Origin: Rhodanobacteraceae bacterium
Lineage (GTDB): Bacteria; Pseudomonadota; Gammaproteobacteria; Xanthomonadales; SZUA-5
Assembly: GCA_016713135.1 (NCBI GenBank)
Contig: JADJPR010000001.1
Location: forward strand, 310,001-374,000
Direction: 5' to 3'
DNA length: 64,000 nt
Shown: piece after piece, positions 16,142 through 26,300 of the stretch
Position numbering within the stretch: the first letter of the stretch is position 1
Layout: each line of letters opens with the position of its first letter
Notes under the pieces: model-generated
Told to the model about the DNA's origin: nothing
The model's input: the letters and a program-made list of their open reading frames with translations, nothing else
Databases searched by the model: none
Translations under genes and position numbers: made by a program

Positions 16142-16249
16142 GGGTTCGGGTTGTGGGTTCTGGGTTGTGGGTTGTGGGCAGCGAAGCTCGCGGACCGCGA
16201 CTGTGCTGCTTCGTGCAAGCTCTGGATGCCCACAACCCAGAACCCACAA
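16142..16249. promoter_or_regulatory. G-run/C-run inverted repeat in operon spacer (possible G-quadruplex or hairpin switch)
   Basis: On the plus strand 16142-16178 holds six GGG runs with 3-4-base loops (units of GGGTTGT and GGGTTCT). The complementary C-run tract follows at about 16229-16257. A 21-bp perfect inverted repeat (16151-16171 with 16229-16249) joins them. The minus-strand transcript has a G-rich tract first (four GGG runs) and a C-rich tract second, so it could fold as a quadruplex or as a long hairpin. It lies between the ubiD-like stop (16258) and the ubiV start. Confidence 0.65.
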
Positions 16250-16257
16250 CCCACAAC

Positions 16258-17715
16258 TCAGCCAGATCCAAACCCATCCACCCGCCGCTCCACGGCGGGA
16301 TCGAGCACGATGGGCCGGCCCCACTCGCGGGTGGTCTCGCCGGGCAGCTTGTTGGTGGCATCCAATCCGAGTTTGGAGCCAAGCCCAGCGACCGGGCTGG
16401 CGAAGTCGAGGTAGTCGATCGGGGTGTTCTCGATCAGCAGCGAATCGCGCGCGGGGTCTACGCGGGTGGCGATCGCCCACAGCACCTGGCGCCAGTCGCG
16501 CGCGTCGATGTCGGCGTCGACCACCACCACGAACTTGGTGTAGGTGAACTGCCGCAGGTAGGACCACACGCCCATCATCACGCGGCGCGCGTGGCCGGGA
16601 TACTGTTTGCGGATCGACACCACCGCGACGCGGTAGGAGCAAGCCTCCGGCGGCAGATGGAAATCGACGATCTCGGGGAATACCCGGCGCAGGATCGGTA
16701 CGTAGAGGTCGTTCAGTGCCATCGCCAGCACCGAGGGCTCGTCGAAGGGTGCGCGGCCCATGTAGCTGCCGTGGTAGATCGCGCCCTGGCGCAGCGACAT
16801 GCGCTGGACGCTGAGCACCGGGAAGCGCGCCTGCGCGTTGTAGTAGCCGGTGTGATCGCCGAACGGGCCTTCGATGGCGCGGTCCTTCGGGTGGATGAAG
16901 CCTTCGAGCAGGATCTCGGCGCCCGCGGGCGCATCGAGGCCGGTCAGCTCACTGTGCCAGAGCTGGCTGCGCTGGCCGCGCAGCAGGCCGGCGAACTCGT
17001 GTTCGGACAGCGTGTCCGGCACCGGCGCCACGGCGGCCAGCAGGGTGGCCGGGTCGGCGCCGATCGCCACCAGCACCGGGAAGGGCTGGTCCGGCGTCGC
17101 GGCGCAGTGATCGGCGTAGTCCAGCGCGCCACCGCGGTGCGGCAGCCAGCGCATGATCAGCGAGGACGGCCCGATCAGCTGCTGGCGATACACCGCCACG
17201 TTCTGGCGTTTCTGCCGCGGCCCGCGGGTGACCACCAGGCCGAAGGTGACCAGGCGCCCGGCGTCTTCCGGCCAGCAGCGCTGGATCGGCAGCCGTCCGA
17301 GGTCCAGTTCCTCGCCTTCCAGCACCTGGTGCTGGAACGGCGCCTCGTGCACCCGTCGCGGCGCCACGTGCGCCAGTTGCGCCAGCTCCGGCCAGCTCTC
17401 GAGCGCCTGGCGCAGGCTCGCAGGCCAGCGCGGCTCCTTGAGTGCCGCGAGCAGCTCGCCCAGTTCGTTGAGCGAGGTCAGCGGCCGCCCGGCGAGCGCC
17501 GCCTCGATCCGCGCGCGGCTGCCGAACAAATTGCCGAGCAGCGGGATCCGGGAGCCGCGCGGCTGCTCGAACAGCAGCGCCGGTCCGTTCGCCTTGAGCG
17601 TGCGCAGGCAGAAGGAGGTCGACTCGAGCTCGGGGGCGACTGGTTCGGCGATGCGCTTGAGCTGCCCGTCGTGCTCCAGGCTGCGCAGGAACTGGCGGAG
17701 GTCGGAGTAGGCCAT
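16258..17715 (-). CDS. ubiD: UbiD-family decarboxylase (4-hydroxy-3-polyprenylbenzoate decarboxylase-like)
   Basis: 485 residues, the normal UbiD length (E. coli about 497). UbiD removes the carboxylate of the polyprenylated 4-hydroxybenzoate using prenylated FMN made by UbiX. Typical segments are visible: 'IPLLGNLFGSR', 'SSLIMRWLPHRGGALD', 'EGPFGDHTGYYN', 'VQRMSLRQGAIYHGSYMGR' and 'DSLLIENTPIDYLDFASP'. The E..R..E catalytic triad is expected around the GPFGDHTG block. The start (ATG 17715) overlaps the stop of nnrS (TAATG). Its place between nnrS and ubiV suggests an anaerobic-locus copy; a second housekeeping ubiD may exist elsewhere. No ubiX is in the window. Confidence 0.88.
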   Translation of the reverse strand: MAYSDLRQFLRSLEHDGQLKRIAEPVAPELESTSFCLRTLKANGPALLFEQPRGSRIPLLGNLFGSRARIEAALAGRPLTSLNELGELLAALKEPRWPASLRQALESWPELAQLAHVAPRRVHEAPFQHQVLEGEELDLGRLPIQRCWPEDAGRLVTFGLVVTRGPRQKRQNVAVYRQQLIGPSSLIMRWLPHRGGALDYADHCAATPDQPFPVLVAIGADPATLLAAVAPVPDTLSEHEFAGLLRGQRSQLWHSELTGLDAPAGAEILLEGFIHPKDRAIEGPFGDHTGYYNAQARFPVLSVQRMSLRQGAIYHGSYMGRAPFDEPSVLAMALNDLYVPILRRVFPEIVDFHLPPEACSYRVAVVSIRKQYPGHARRVMMGVWSYLRQFTYTKFVVVVDADIDARDWRQVLWAIATRVDPARDSLLIENTPIDYLDFASPVAGLGSKLGLDATNKLPGETTREWGRPIVLDPAVERRVDGFGSG

Positions 17716-18968
17716 TAGCCCGGCGCTCCATCGACCCGCGGCGTCAGGTAGATCCACGCCGAGCGCAGCACCCATGGCAGGAAAGCGAGCACCCAGCCGG
17801 CGGCGGACAGCGCCAGCCACAGGGGCGCATCCGGCAGGATTTCGCTGGCGATGCGCAGCAGCACCACGCCTTGCAGCAGCCAGAAACACAGCCAGGGGAT
17901 GCGGCCCATCTCCAGTGGCCGCCCCGAATGGCCCTGGGTGACGCGGGTGACCATCGCCACCAGCAGGCTGCCGAAGAAGCCCACCGTCAAGGCGTGCACC
18001 GGCGCGCGGCCGAAGACGAACTCGCCGCTCCAGGCGAACCACGCGCTCTGCGCCGCGTACATCAGCATCGCCAGCGGCAGCCAGGCGAAGCCCCAGTGGA
18101 GCACGAACAGCAGGCGCACGCGGCGCGCATCGAGGAAGCGCCAGCGCACCACCAGCAGCGCCGCCAGCGCCGCCAGCGGAAAATCGACCAGCCACAGCCA
18201 GGCATAGGCATGCGCCAGTTCCAGCAGCAGATGACCGAACACCAGCGCGAGCATCGCTGCCAGGATCCAGCCCGGCCGCCACACCTTGTAGCCGGGAATC
18301 ACGCCCTGCGAGAAGAACGGCAGCATGCGGTGGCACACCGTCAGGTAGATCGGCAGCAGCAGGCCAAACGTGCCGAGCTTGATCGCGCCGAACAGCAGGC
18401 GGGCATCGCCGCCGTGCAGGTAGCGCGCGGTAAGGACCATGCCGACGAAGCCCAGCGCCAGCGCCACCCAGCAGGCGATCGCGTGCCAGGTGCGTCCGCC
18501 ATCCAGCCACAGCAGGCGGAATAGCAGGACCAGGCCGGTCAGCCAGCCTGCGATGGTCATGACCCAGCCGATGTGCACCATCGCCGGCGCGCCGAACAAC
18601 CCGGAGTGGAAGGCCAGGTAGCCCGCAAACAGGCTGCCGCCGACCGGCAGGTAATGCCAGCGGGTGTAGGCCGGCTGCCCCATCCAGCGCGGGAACACCG
18701 TCAGCAGGAAGCCGAACATGAACATCGGCAGCGCCTGGTACTGCATCCCCAACGAATGCGCCCAACCCGCCGGAATCGCCGGCTGCGGCATCGCAAAGGC
18801 GCCGGAAGACGCGGCGACCAGCCACAGCGCCCACCAGGTCATCGCCAGCAGCACCGCAGTGGCCCCGCCGAGGAACAACAGCCGGTGCGGCGCCGCGGCG
18901 ACGATGCGCGCCAGCTCGGCGGGACTCAGGCTCGGCGGCCGGGCCGGTGGTTGCAGGACGATGTGCAT
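17715..18968 (-). CDS. nnrS: NnrS family membrane protein
   Basis: 417 residues with about 12 hydrophobic segments. NnrS proteins contain haem and copper and are linked to resistance to nitric oxide and to denitrification. Typical segments are FLGGATAVLLAMTWWAL, the GMQYQALPMFMFGFLLTVFPRW block and the C-terminal HALTVGFFGSLLVAMVTRVTQGHSGRPL block, with several conserved His. The gene overlaps the ubiD-like gene (TAATG), so the two are translated together. This links anaerobic quinone synthesis to nitrogen-oxide respiration or stress. Upstream is a 187-bp spacer with a G-run/C-run hairpin, then ubiU. Confidence 0.9.
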   Translation of the reverse strand: MHIVLQPPARPPSLSPAELARIVAAAPHRLLFLGGATAVLLAMTWWALWLVAASSGAFAMPQPAIPAGWAHSLGMQYQALPMFMFGFLLTVFPRWMGQPAYTRWHYLPVGGSLFAGYLAFHSGLFGAPAMVHIGWVMTIAGWLTGLVLLFRLLWLDGGRTWHAIACWVALALGFVGMVLTARYLHGGDARLLFGAIKLGTFGLLLPIYLTVCHRMLPFFSQGVIPGYKVWRPGWILAAMLALVFGHLLLELAHAYAWLWLVDFPLAALAALLVVRWRFLDARRVRLLFVLHWGFAWLPLAMLMYAAQSAWFAWSGEFVFGRAPVHALTVGFFGSLLVAMVTRVTQGHSGRPLEMGRIPWLCFWLLQGVVLLRIASEILPDAPLWLALSAAGWVLAFLPWVLRSAWIYLTPRVDGAPG

Positions 18969-19043
18969 TGCGGCGGGCTGCGATGGGTTGCGGCCATTGT
19001 CCGCAGCCCTGCGGCTACGCGGCGATGACGCGAGTCAAGAAGC

Positions 19044-19146
19044 GGGTTGTGGGTTGTGGGTTGTGGGTCAAGCGTGCGTCTCATGGCCAGGTGTGGCGGC
19101 CTCCCCGCAGTCGCCGCCCACAACCCAGAACCCACAACCCACAACC
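19044..19146. promoter_or_regulatory. Second G-run/C-run inverted repeat in the same operon
   Basis: Four GGG runs spaced by TTGT at 19044-19067, and CCCACAACCCAGAACCCACA (continuing to 19146) starting at 19117, with about 50 bp between. It uses the same heptamer units as the element at 16142-16249 and sits in the spacer between ubiU (stop 19156) and nnrS (start 18968). The transcript could again choose between a quadruplex and a hairpin. Confidence 0.65.
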
Positions 19147-19155
19147 GCTCGACCC

Positions 19156-20154
19156 TCACTGCCAGCCGCGCTGATACGCCCCGAGCGTGGTCTGGCGGCC
19201 TTCGGCGTGCTGCGCCAGCGCCTGCTGCCATTCGGGCCGGGCGCTGAACCTGTCCGGTGCGCGCGCGAGCTGGTCGATAGCCTGGCGCCAGACCCTGGCC
19301 ACCGCGCCGACGTAGGCGGCGCCGCGCTGGCGACCCTCGATCTTCAGCGCGCACACGCCGGCGGCGGCCAGGCGCGGCAGCAACTCCAGGGTGTTCAGGC
19401 TGGTGGGTTCCTCGAGTGCATGGAACAGCGCGTCGCCCACCGCGTAGCGGCCCTTGCACACGGTCGGGTAACCGGCCGGCTCGTCGGGTCTGAACTGGTC
19501 GATCAGCACGCCGGAGAGGCGCACGCTGCGGCTGCCGTCGGGGTGCTCTTCCCAGCGCACCGCGCGCGCCGGCGAGCACACGCCGTGGCGGTTCGGCGAG
19601 GCGCCGGTGACAAAGCTGGACAGCTGGCAGCGGCCCTCGACCATGATGCACAGGCTGCCGAAGGCGAACACCTCGATCGGCACCACCTGGGCGGCGCAGA
19701 CGCGTTCGACCTGCTCCACCGACAGCACCCGCGGCAGCACCGCCCGCGCGATGCCGAAACGCTCGCGGTACCAGCGCAGCGCCACGTGGGTGGTCGCCGA
19801 GCCCTGCACCGACAAATGCCGCGCCAGCGATGGGTGCGCACTCGCGGCGTAGTCCAGCAGGTCCGGATCGGCGGCGATGATCGCGTCGGCGCCCAGGCGC
19901 GCGGCGCGGTCGACTGCGCCGCGCCACTGCGGGATTCGCGAGGGTGTCGGGTAGGTGTTGAGCGCGATGTACAGCTCGCGGCCGCGGGCATGCGCGTAGT
20001 CCACCGCGGCGACCAGGTCCTGCTCGCCGAAGTTCAGCCCGGGAAAGGCGCGCGCATTGGTCTCGTCGCGGAAGCCCACATAGACCGCATCGGCGCCGGC
20101 GTCGATCGCCGCGCGAAAGGCCGGCGGGCTGCCGGCAGGGCATACCAGGCGCAT
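19156..20154 (-). CDS. ubiU: UbiU, O2-independent ubiquinone hydroxylation protein (U32 peptidase family)
   Basis: 332 residues, matching E. coli UbiU in length. It begins MRLVCPAGSPPAFRAAIDAG with the U32 fold's first strand and continues 'AVYVGFRDETNARAFPGLNF'. The four iron-sulfur ligands are at Cys169, Cys176, Cys193 and Cys233, nearly the same numbering as E. coli. With UbiV it hydroxylates ubiquinone intermediates anaerobically. It is the first gene of the minus-strand ubi run and is divergent from the giant repeat lipoprotein gene (177-bp shared upstream region). Cytoplasmic. Confidence 0.93.
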   Translation of the reverse strand: MRLVCPAGSPPAFRAAIDAGADAVYVGFRDETNARAFPGLNFGEQDLVAAVDYAHARGRELYIALNTYPTPSRIPQWRGAVDRAARLGADAIIAADPDLLDYAASAHPSLARHLSVQGSATTHVALRWYRERFGIARAVLPRVLSVEQVERVCAAQVVPIEVFAFGSLCIMVEGRCQLSSFVTGASPNRHGVCSPARAVRWEEHPDGSRSVRLSGVLIDQFRPDEPAGYPTVCKGRYAVGDALFHALEEPTSLNTLELLPRLAAAGVCALKIEGRQRGAAYVGAVARVWRQAIDQLARAPDRFSARPEWQQALAQHAEGRQTTLGAYQRGWQ

Positions 20155-20331
20155 GCACGCTCCTCGGATAAGAGTCGGTGCATCGTGGCGGCCTGCCGGG
20201 GCGCGCGCAATGACCTGAATCAGCCACGCGGGCGCTGGATGGCAATTGCGCGGTTCCCGGCTTCCTGCGACAGTAGGCGCCCGGCCGGCGATCGCCGGCC
20301 CGGATCGCGCGGTCGAAACGGGAGTTACGCC

Positions 20332-23300
20332 ATGCGTCAGCGAGTCAGGGCGCGGTACGGGCTAGGTCTGTGGCTTTTCGCCCTGGCGGCCTGTGCGCCG
20401 GTGGCGGTCAGGGATGAAGCGCTCGTGGTAGCGCCCAGCGGCCCGGTCTCGGTGCCCACCGGGCGCACGCCTGACAGCAGCCCGGTGGTCTACGACAACC
20501 AGGGCCGGCCGATGTTCCAGGGCCGCGGGGTCGAGACCCGTGTGCTCGAAGGCATCGCGGTCTACGAAAACGACACGCCGCAGGCGCGCATCACCCACTG
20601 GGAGGTGCCGGCCCCGAAAAAGCGCGGCGTCCGCGCGCCCATGCCCTACAACCCCGACCTCTACCCGGCCGGAGCTGGTGGGGCCGGGCTGCGGGTAGAG
20701 CAGGTCGCGCAGCCGGAAATCGTCGGCAGCATTTCCCCGGTGTTCGACACGATCACCTTCGACAACGATGCATCGGCGAGTGGTTTCTACCACATCCCCC
20801 CGGACAGCCATGCCGCCGCGGGCCCCAATCACATCGTGGTTGTCACCAATACCACCCTGCGGGTCTACAACAAGGCCGGCGCGCTGCAGGGGAGCGCGAT
20901 CTCGCTGCAGAACTTCTTCTCTGCGGGCGGCTTCGCCACGCCGCCGACCACCGGGACCTTTGACCCCAAGGTGCTCTACGATCCGCTGGCGCAGCGCTGG
21001 TTGCTGGTCACGCTGGAGTTCACCGAAGCGCCGCAGGCCTCCTTCATCTTCCTCGCCGTGTCCAACACCAGCGACCCGACCGGGAGCTGGACGCGCACCC
21101 GGATCACCTCGCTGGAAACCATCGGCGGCACGCCTGGCTGGCTGGATTATCCCGGGTTCGCCTACGACGAAGAGGCGGTCTACATCACCGGGAACATGTT
21201 CTCCTTTCCCGGCAGTTTCCTCGCCACCCGGCTGTTCATCGTGCCCAAGGGCCTGGGCACCGGCGGGTTCTACGACGGCGGCACCGCCACCGCAGTCCGC
21301 CACAATCCCTACGCCGGTGGCGGTGTCGCCACCACCACCCAGCCCGCGCGGATCATCGGCGCACCGCCGAGCGGGACGGCCGGCACCTGGATGGCCGTCT
21401 ACAGCAGCTTGTCCGGCGGCGGCAACGAATTTGTCCAAGTGGTGCGCATCACCAACCCGCTCGCAACCCCCACGTTCACGATCTCGCAGTTGTCGATGGG
21501 CAACATCTCGAACAATGGCGCCTTTCCCGATGGGCCGCAGTCCGGCTCCGCCAACACCATCGAGACCAACGATTCGCGCGCGCTGGATGCGGTGTGGCAG
21601 AACGACAGCCTTTGGACAGTGTTCACCTATGTGCCGAATTCCGGCACCAACAGCGGCCAGCCTTCGGCACGTTATGTGCGCTTCAGCGCCGCCGCGGGCG
21701 CCACCCCGGCAATCGCCGAAACCGGCGATATCGGCGCCGAGGATGTCGCTGCCGGCGCGTTCGCCTTCTTCCCCGCGGTCTCGGTGAATGACCGTGGCGC
21801 AGCCGTGATCGGCTTTTCCGCCGCCGACGAATCGATTTTCCCTGGCGCCTATGCCGTCAGCCGGCGTGCCACCGATGCCAGCGGCGTGGTCTCGGCGGCG
21901 CAGACCCTGCGCGCGGGCACCGATTTCTACCTGCGCACCTTTGGCGGCGGCAGCAACCGCTGGGGAGACTACAGCGGCGTCTCCACCGATCCCGCCAATC
22001 AGTGTTTCTGGATCTACAACCAGTATGCGATGACTCGCGGCACCGTCTTCGGCGGTGAGGATGGTCGCTGGGCCACCACTGTCGGGCGCGCCTGCGTCTG
22101 CCAGGGCGACGAGGTGGCCGACACCGACCTCGATGGCATCTGCGACAACCTCGACAACTGCGACAACAACGCCAATTTCGGCCAGCAGAATGCGGATGGC
22201 GATGCCTTTGGCGACGCCTGCGATGCCTGTCCCGGCAATGCAACGGTGGGCTGCACGGCACCCAGCGCCGACCTGTCGATCAGCAAGACCAACGGCGTGA
22301 ACGGGCTCTCTCCAGGCGCCGCGACGACCTACACCATCACGGTCAGCAACCCGAGCGCGAATGCGGTCAGCAACGTCACCGTCAGCGACTCCTTCCCCGC
22401 CTCGCTTGCCGGCTGCACCTGGACCTGCGCGGCCTCGGGAACCGGCAGTTGCCCGGTGGCCTTCGGCAGCGGCAACATCAGCCAGAGCGTGGTCATCGCC
22501 GCTGGCGGCACGGTCACCTTCAGCGCCACCTGCACCGTGTTCAGCACCGCGAGCGGATCGGTGGTCAATACCGCGAGCGTCAGCTACGCGAACGATCCGG
22601 CCAGCGGCAACAACAGCGCGACCGACACCGACGGCCTGGGCCCGACGGCCGACCTGTCGATCACCAAGACCGACGGTGCGACCAGCATCAACGCCGGTGC
22701 CAACGTCACCTACACCATCGTCGCGACCAACCCTGCCACCTCAGCCGTGAGCAACGTCGCCGTGGCCGACACCTTCCCGGCAAGCCTGTCGGCCTGCACC
22801 TGGACGTGCACCGCGAGCGCCGGCGGGGCCTGCCAGAGCGCCAATGGCAGCGGGAATTTCGCGACCACCACCAACAGCATCGCCGCGAACAACGGCACGC
22901 TCACTTTCAGCGCCACCTGCACGCTGTCGACGACGGCCACCGGCTCACTGGCCAACACCGCCACGGTGACTTACGCCAACGACAACAACGCGGCGAACAA
23001 CTCGGCCACCGACACCGACACCATCGTCCCGCGCGCCGATGTGTCGATCACAAAGACCGATGGCGCGACGACGGTCAATGCGGGTGCCAACGTGACTTAC
23101 ACGATTGTCGCCACCAACCCGGCGGCTGCGGCGATCAGCAATGTCGCCGTGGCCGACACCTTCCCTGCGAGCCTGTCGGCCTGCACCTGGACGTGCACCG
23201 CGAGCGCCGGCGGGACCTGCCAGAGCGCCAACGGCAGCGGCAATGTCGCGACCACGACGAACTCGATTGCAGCCAGCGGCACGCTGACCTTCAGCGCCAC

Positions 23301-26300
23301 CTGCACGCTGTCGACGACGGCGACTGGTTCGCTGGCGAACACCGCGACCGTCAGCTACGCCAACGACAACAACGCCGCGAACAACTCGGCCACCGACACC
23401 GACACCATCGTCCCGCGGGCGGATGTGTCGATCACCAAGACCGATGGCGCAACCAGCATCAATGCCGGTGCCAACGTCACCTACACCATCGTCGCGACCA
23501 ACCCTGCCACCTCAGCCGTGAGCAACGTCGCCGTGGCCGATACCTTCCCGGCAAGCCTGTCGGCCTGCACCTGGACCTGCACCGCGAGCGCCGGCGGGGC
23601 CTGCCAGAGCGCCAATGGCAGCGGGAATTTCGCGACCACCACCAACAGCATTGCCGCGAACAACGGCACGCTGACTTTCAGCGCCACCTGCACGCTGTCG
23701 ACGACGGCCACCGGCTCACTGGCCAACACCGCCACGGTGACTTACGCCAACGACAACAACGCGGCGAACAACTCGGCCACCGACACCGACACCATCGTCC
23801 CGCGCGCCGATGTGTCGATCACAAAGACCGATGGCGCGACGACGGTCAATGCGGGTGCCAACGTGACTTACACGATTGTCGCCACCAACCCGGCGGCTGC
23901 GGCGATCAGCAATGTCGCCGTGGCCGACACCTTCCCTGCGAGCCTGTCGGCCTGCACCTGGACGTGCACCGCGAGCGCCGGCGGGACCTGCCAGACCGCC
24001 AACGGCAGCGGCAACATCGCAACGACGACCAACAGCATCGCCGCGAACAACGGCACGCTCACTTTCAGCGCCACCTGCACGCTGTCGAGCACCGCGACCG
24101 GTTCGCTGGCGAACACCGCCACCGTCAGCTACACCAACGACAACAACGCGGCGAACAACTCGGCGACCGACACCGACACCATCGTCCCGCGCGCCGATGT
24201 GGCGATCACCAAGACCGACGGTGCAACCAGCGTCAACGCCGGTGCCAACGTCACGTACACGATTGTCGCCACCAACCCGGCGGCCGCGGCGATCAGCAAC
24301 GTCTCTGTCGCCGACACCTTCCCGGCAAGCCTGTCGGCCTGCACCTGGACCTGCACCGCGAGCGCCGGCGGGGCCTGCCAGAGCGCCAATGGCAGCGGGA
24401 ATTTCGCGACCACGACGAACTCGATTGCAGCCGGCGGCACGCTGACTTTCATCGCCACCTGCACGCTGTCGACGACGGCCACCGGCTCGCTGGCCAACAC
24501 CGCCACGGTGACTTACGCCAACGACAACAACGCGGCGAACAACTCGGCGACCGACACCGACACCATCGTTCCGCGCGCCGATGTGTCGATCTCAAAGACC
24601 GATGGCGCGACGACGGTCAATGCGGGTGCCAACGTGACTTACACGATTGTCGCCACCAACCCGGCGGCTGCGGCGATCAGCAATGTCGCCGTGGCCGACA
24701 CCTTCCCTGCGAGCCTGTCGGCCTGCACCTGGACCTGCACCGCGAGCGCCGGCGGGGCCTGCCAGAGCGCCAATGGCAGCGGCAATGTCGCGACCACGAC
24801 GAACTCGATTGCAGCCGGCGGCACGCTGACCTTCAGCGCCACCTGCACGCTGTCGACGACGGCCACCGGCTCACTGGCCAACACCGCAACGGTGACTTAC
24901 GCAAACGACAACAACGCGGTGAACAACTCGGCGACCGACACCGACACCATCGTCCCGCGGGCGGATGTGTCGATCACCAAGACCGATGGTGCAACCACCG
25001 TCAACGCTGGTGCCAATGTGACCTACACCATCGTTGCAACCAACCCGGCCGCCGCGGCGATCAGCAGTGTCGCCGTGGCCGATACCTTCCCGGCAAGCCT
25101 GTCGGCCTGCACCTGGACCTGCACGGCGAGCGCCGGCGGCAGCTGCCAGAGCGCCAATGGCAGCGGCAATTTCGCGACCACGACCAACAGCATTGCCGCG
25201 AACAACGGCACGCTGACCTTCAGCGCCACCTGCACGTTGTCGACCACGGCCACCGGCTCGCTGGCCAACACCGCAACGGTGAGTTACGCAAACGACAACA
25301 ACGCGGCGAACAACTCGGCGACCGACACCGACACCATCGTTCCGCGCGCCGATGTGTCGATCACCAAGACCGATGGCGCAACCAGCATCAATGCCGGCGC
25401 GAATGTCACCTACACCATCGTGGCCACCAACCCGGCCGCCGCGGCGATCAGCAATGTTGCCGTGGCCGACACATTCCCGGCGAGCCTGTCGGCCTGCACC
25501 TGGACTTGCACCGCGAGCGCCGGCGGGACCTGCGAGAACGCCAATGGCAGCGGCAATGTCGCGACCACGACGAACTCGATTGCAGCCAGCGGCACGCTGA
25601 CCTTCAGCGCCACCTGCACGCTGTCGACCACGGCGACTGGTTCGCTGGCGAACACCGCGACCGTCAGCTACGCCAACGACAACAACGCCGCGAACAACTC
25701 GGCCACCGACACCGACACCATCGTCCCGCGGGCGGATGTGGCGATCACCAAGACCGACGGTGCGACGACCGTCGATGCTGGCGCGAACGTGACCTACACC
25801 ATCGTAGCCACCAACCCGGCCGCAGCCGCGATCAGCAACGTCGCCGTCGCCGACAACTTCCCGGCGAGCCTATTGGGCTGCACCTGGACCTGCACCGCGA
25901 GCGCCGGCGGCAGCTGCCAGAGCGCCAGTGGCAGCGGGAATTTCGCGACCACCACCAACAGCATCGCCGCGAACAACGGCACGCTCACTTTCAGCGCCAC
26001 CTGCACGCTGTCGACGACGGCCACCGGCTCGCTGGCCAACACCGCGACCGTCAGCTACGCCAACGACAACAACGCGGCGAACAACTCGGCGACCGACACC
26101 GACACCATCGTCCCGCGCGCCGATGTGTCGATCACCAAGACCGATGGTGCAACCACCGTCAACGCTGGTGCCAATGTGACCTACACCATCGTTGCAACCA
26201 ACCCGGCCGCAGCCGCGATCAGCAGTGTCGCCGTGGCCGACACCTTCCCGGCAAGCCTGTCGGCCTGCACCTGGACCTGCACTGCGAGCGCCGGCGGGAC

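Noticed and set aside
18718..20331. Upstream extension of the giant repeat gene frame
   Set aside because: Antisense to ubiU and nnrS, which have family signatures. The lipoprotein signal and ribosome binding site at 20332 fix the real start.
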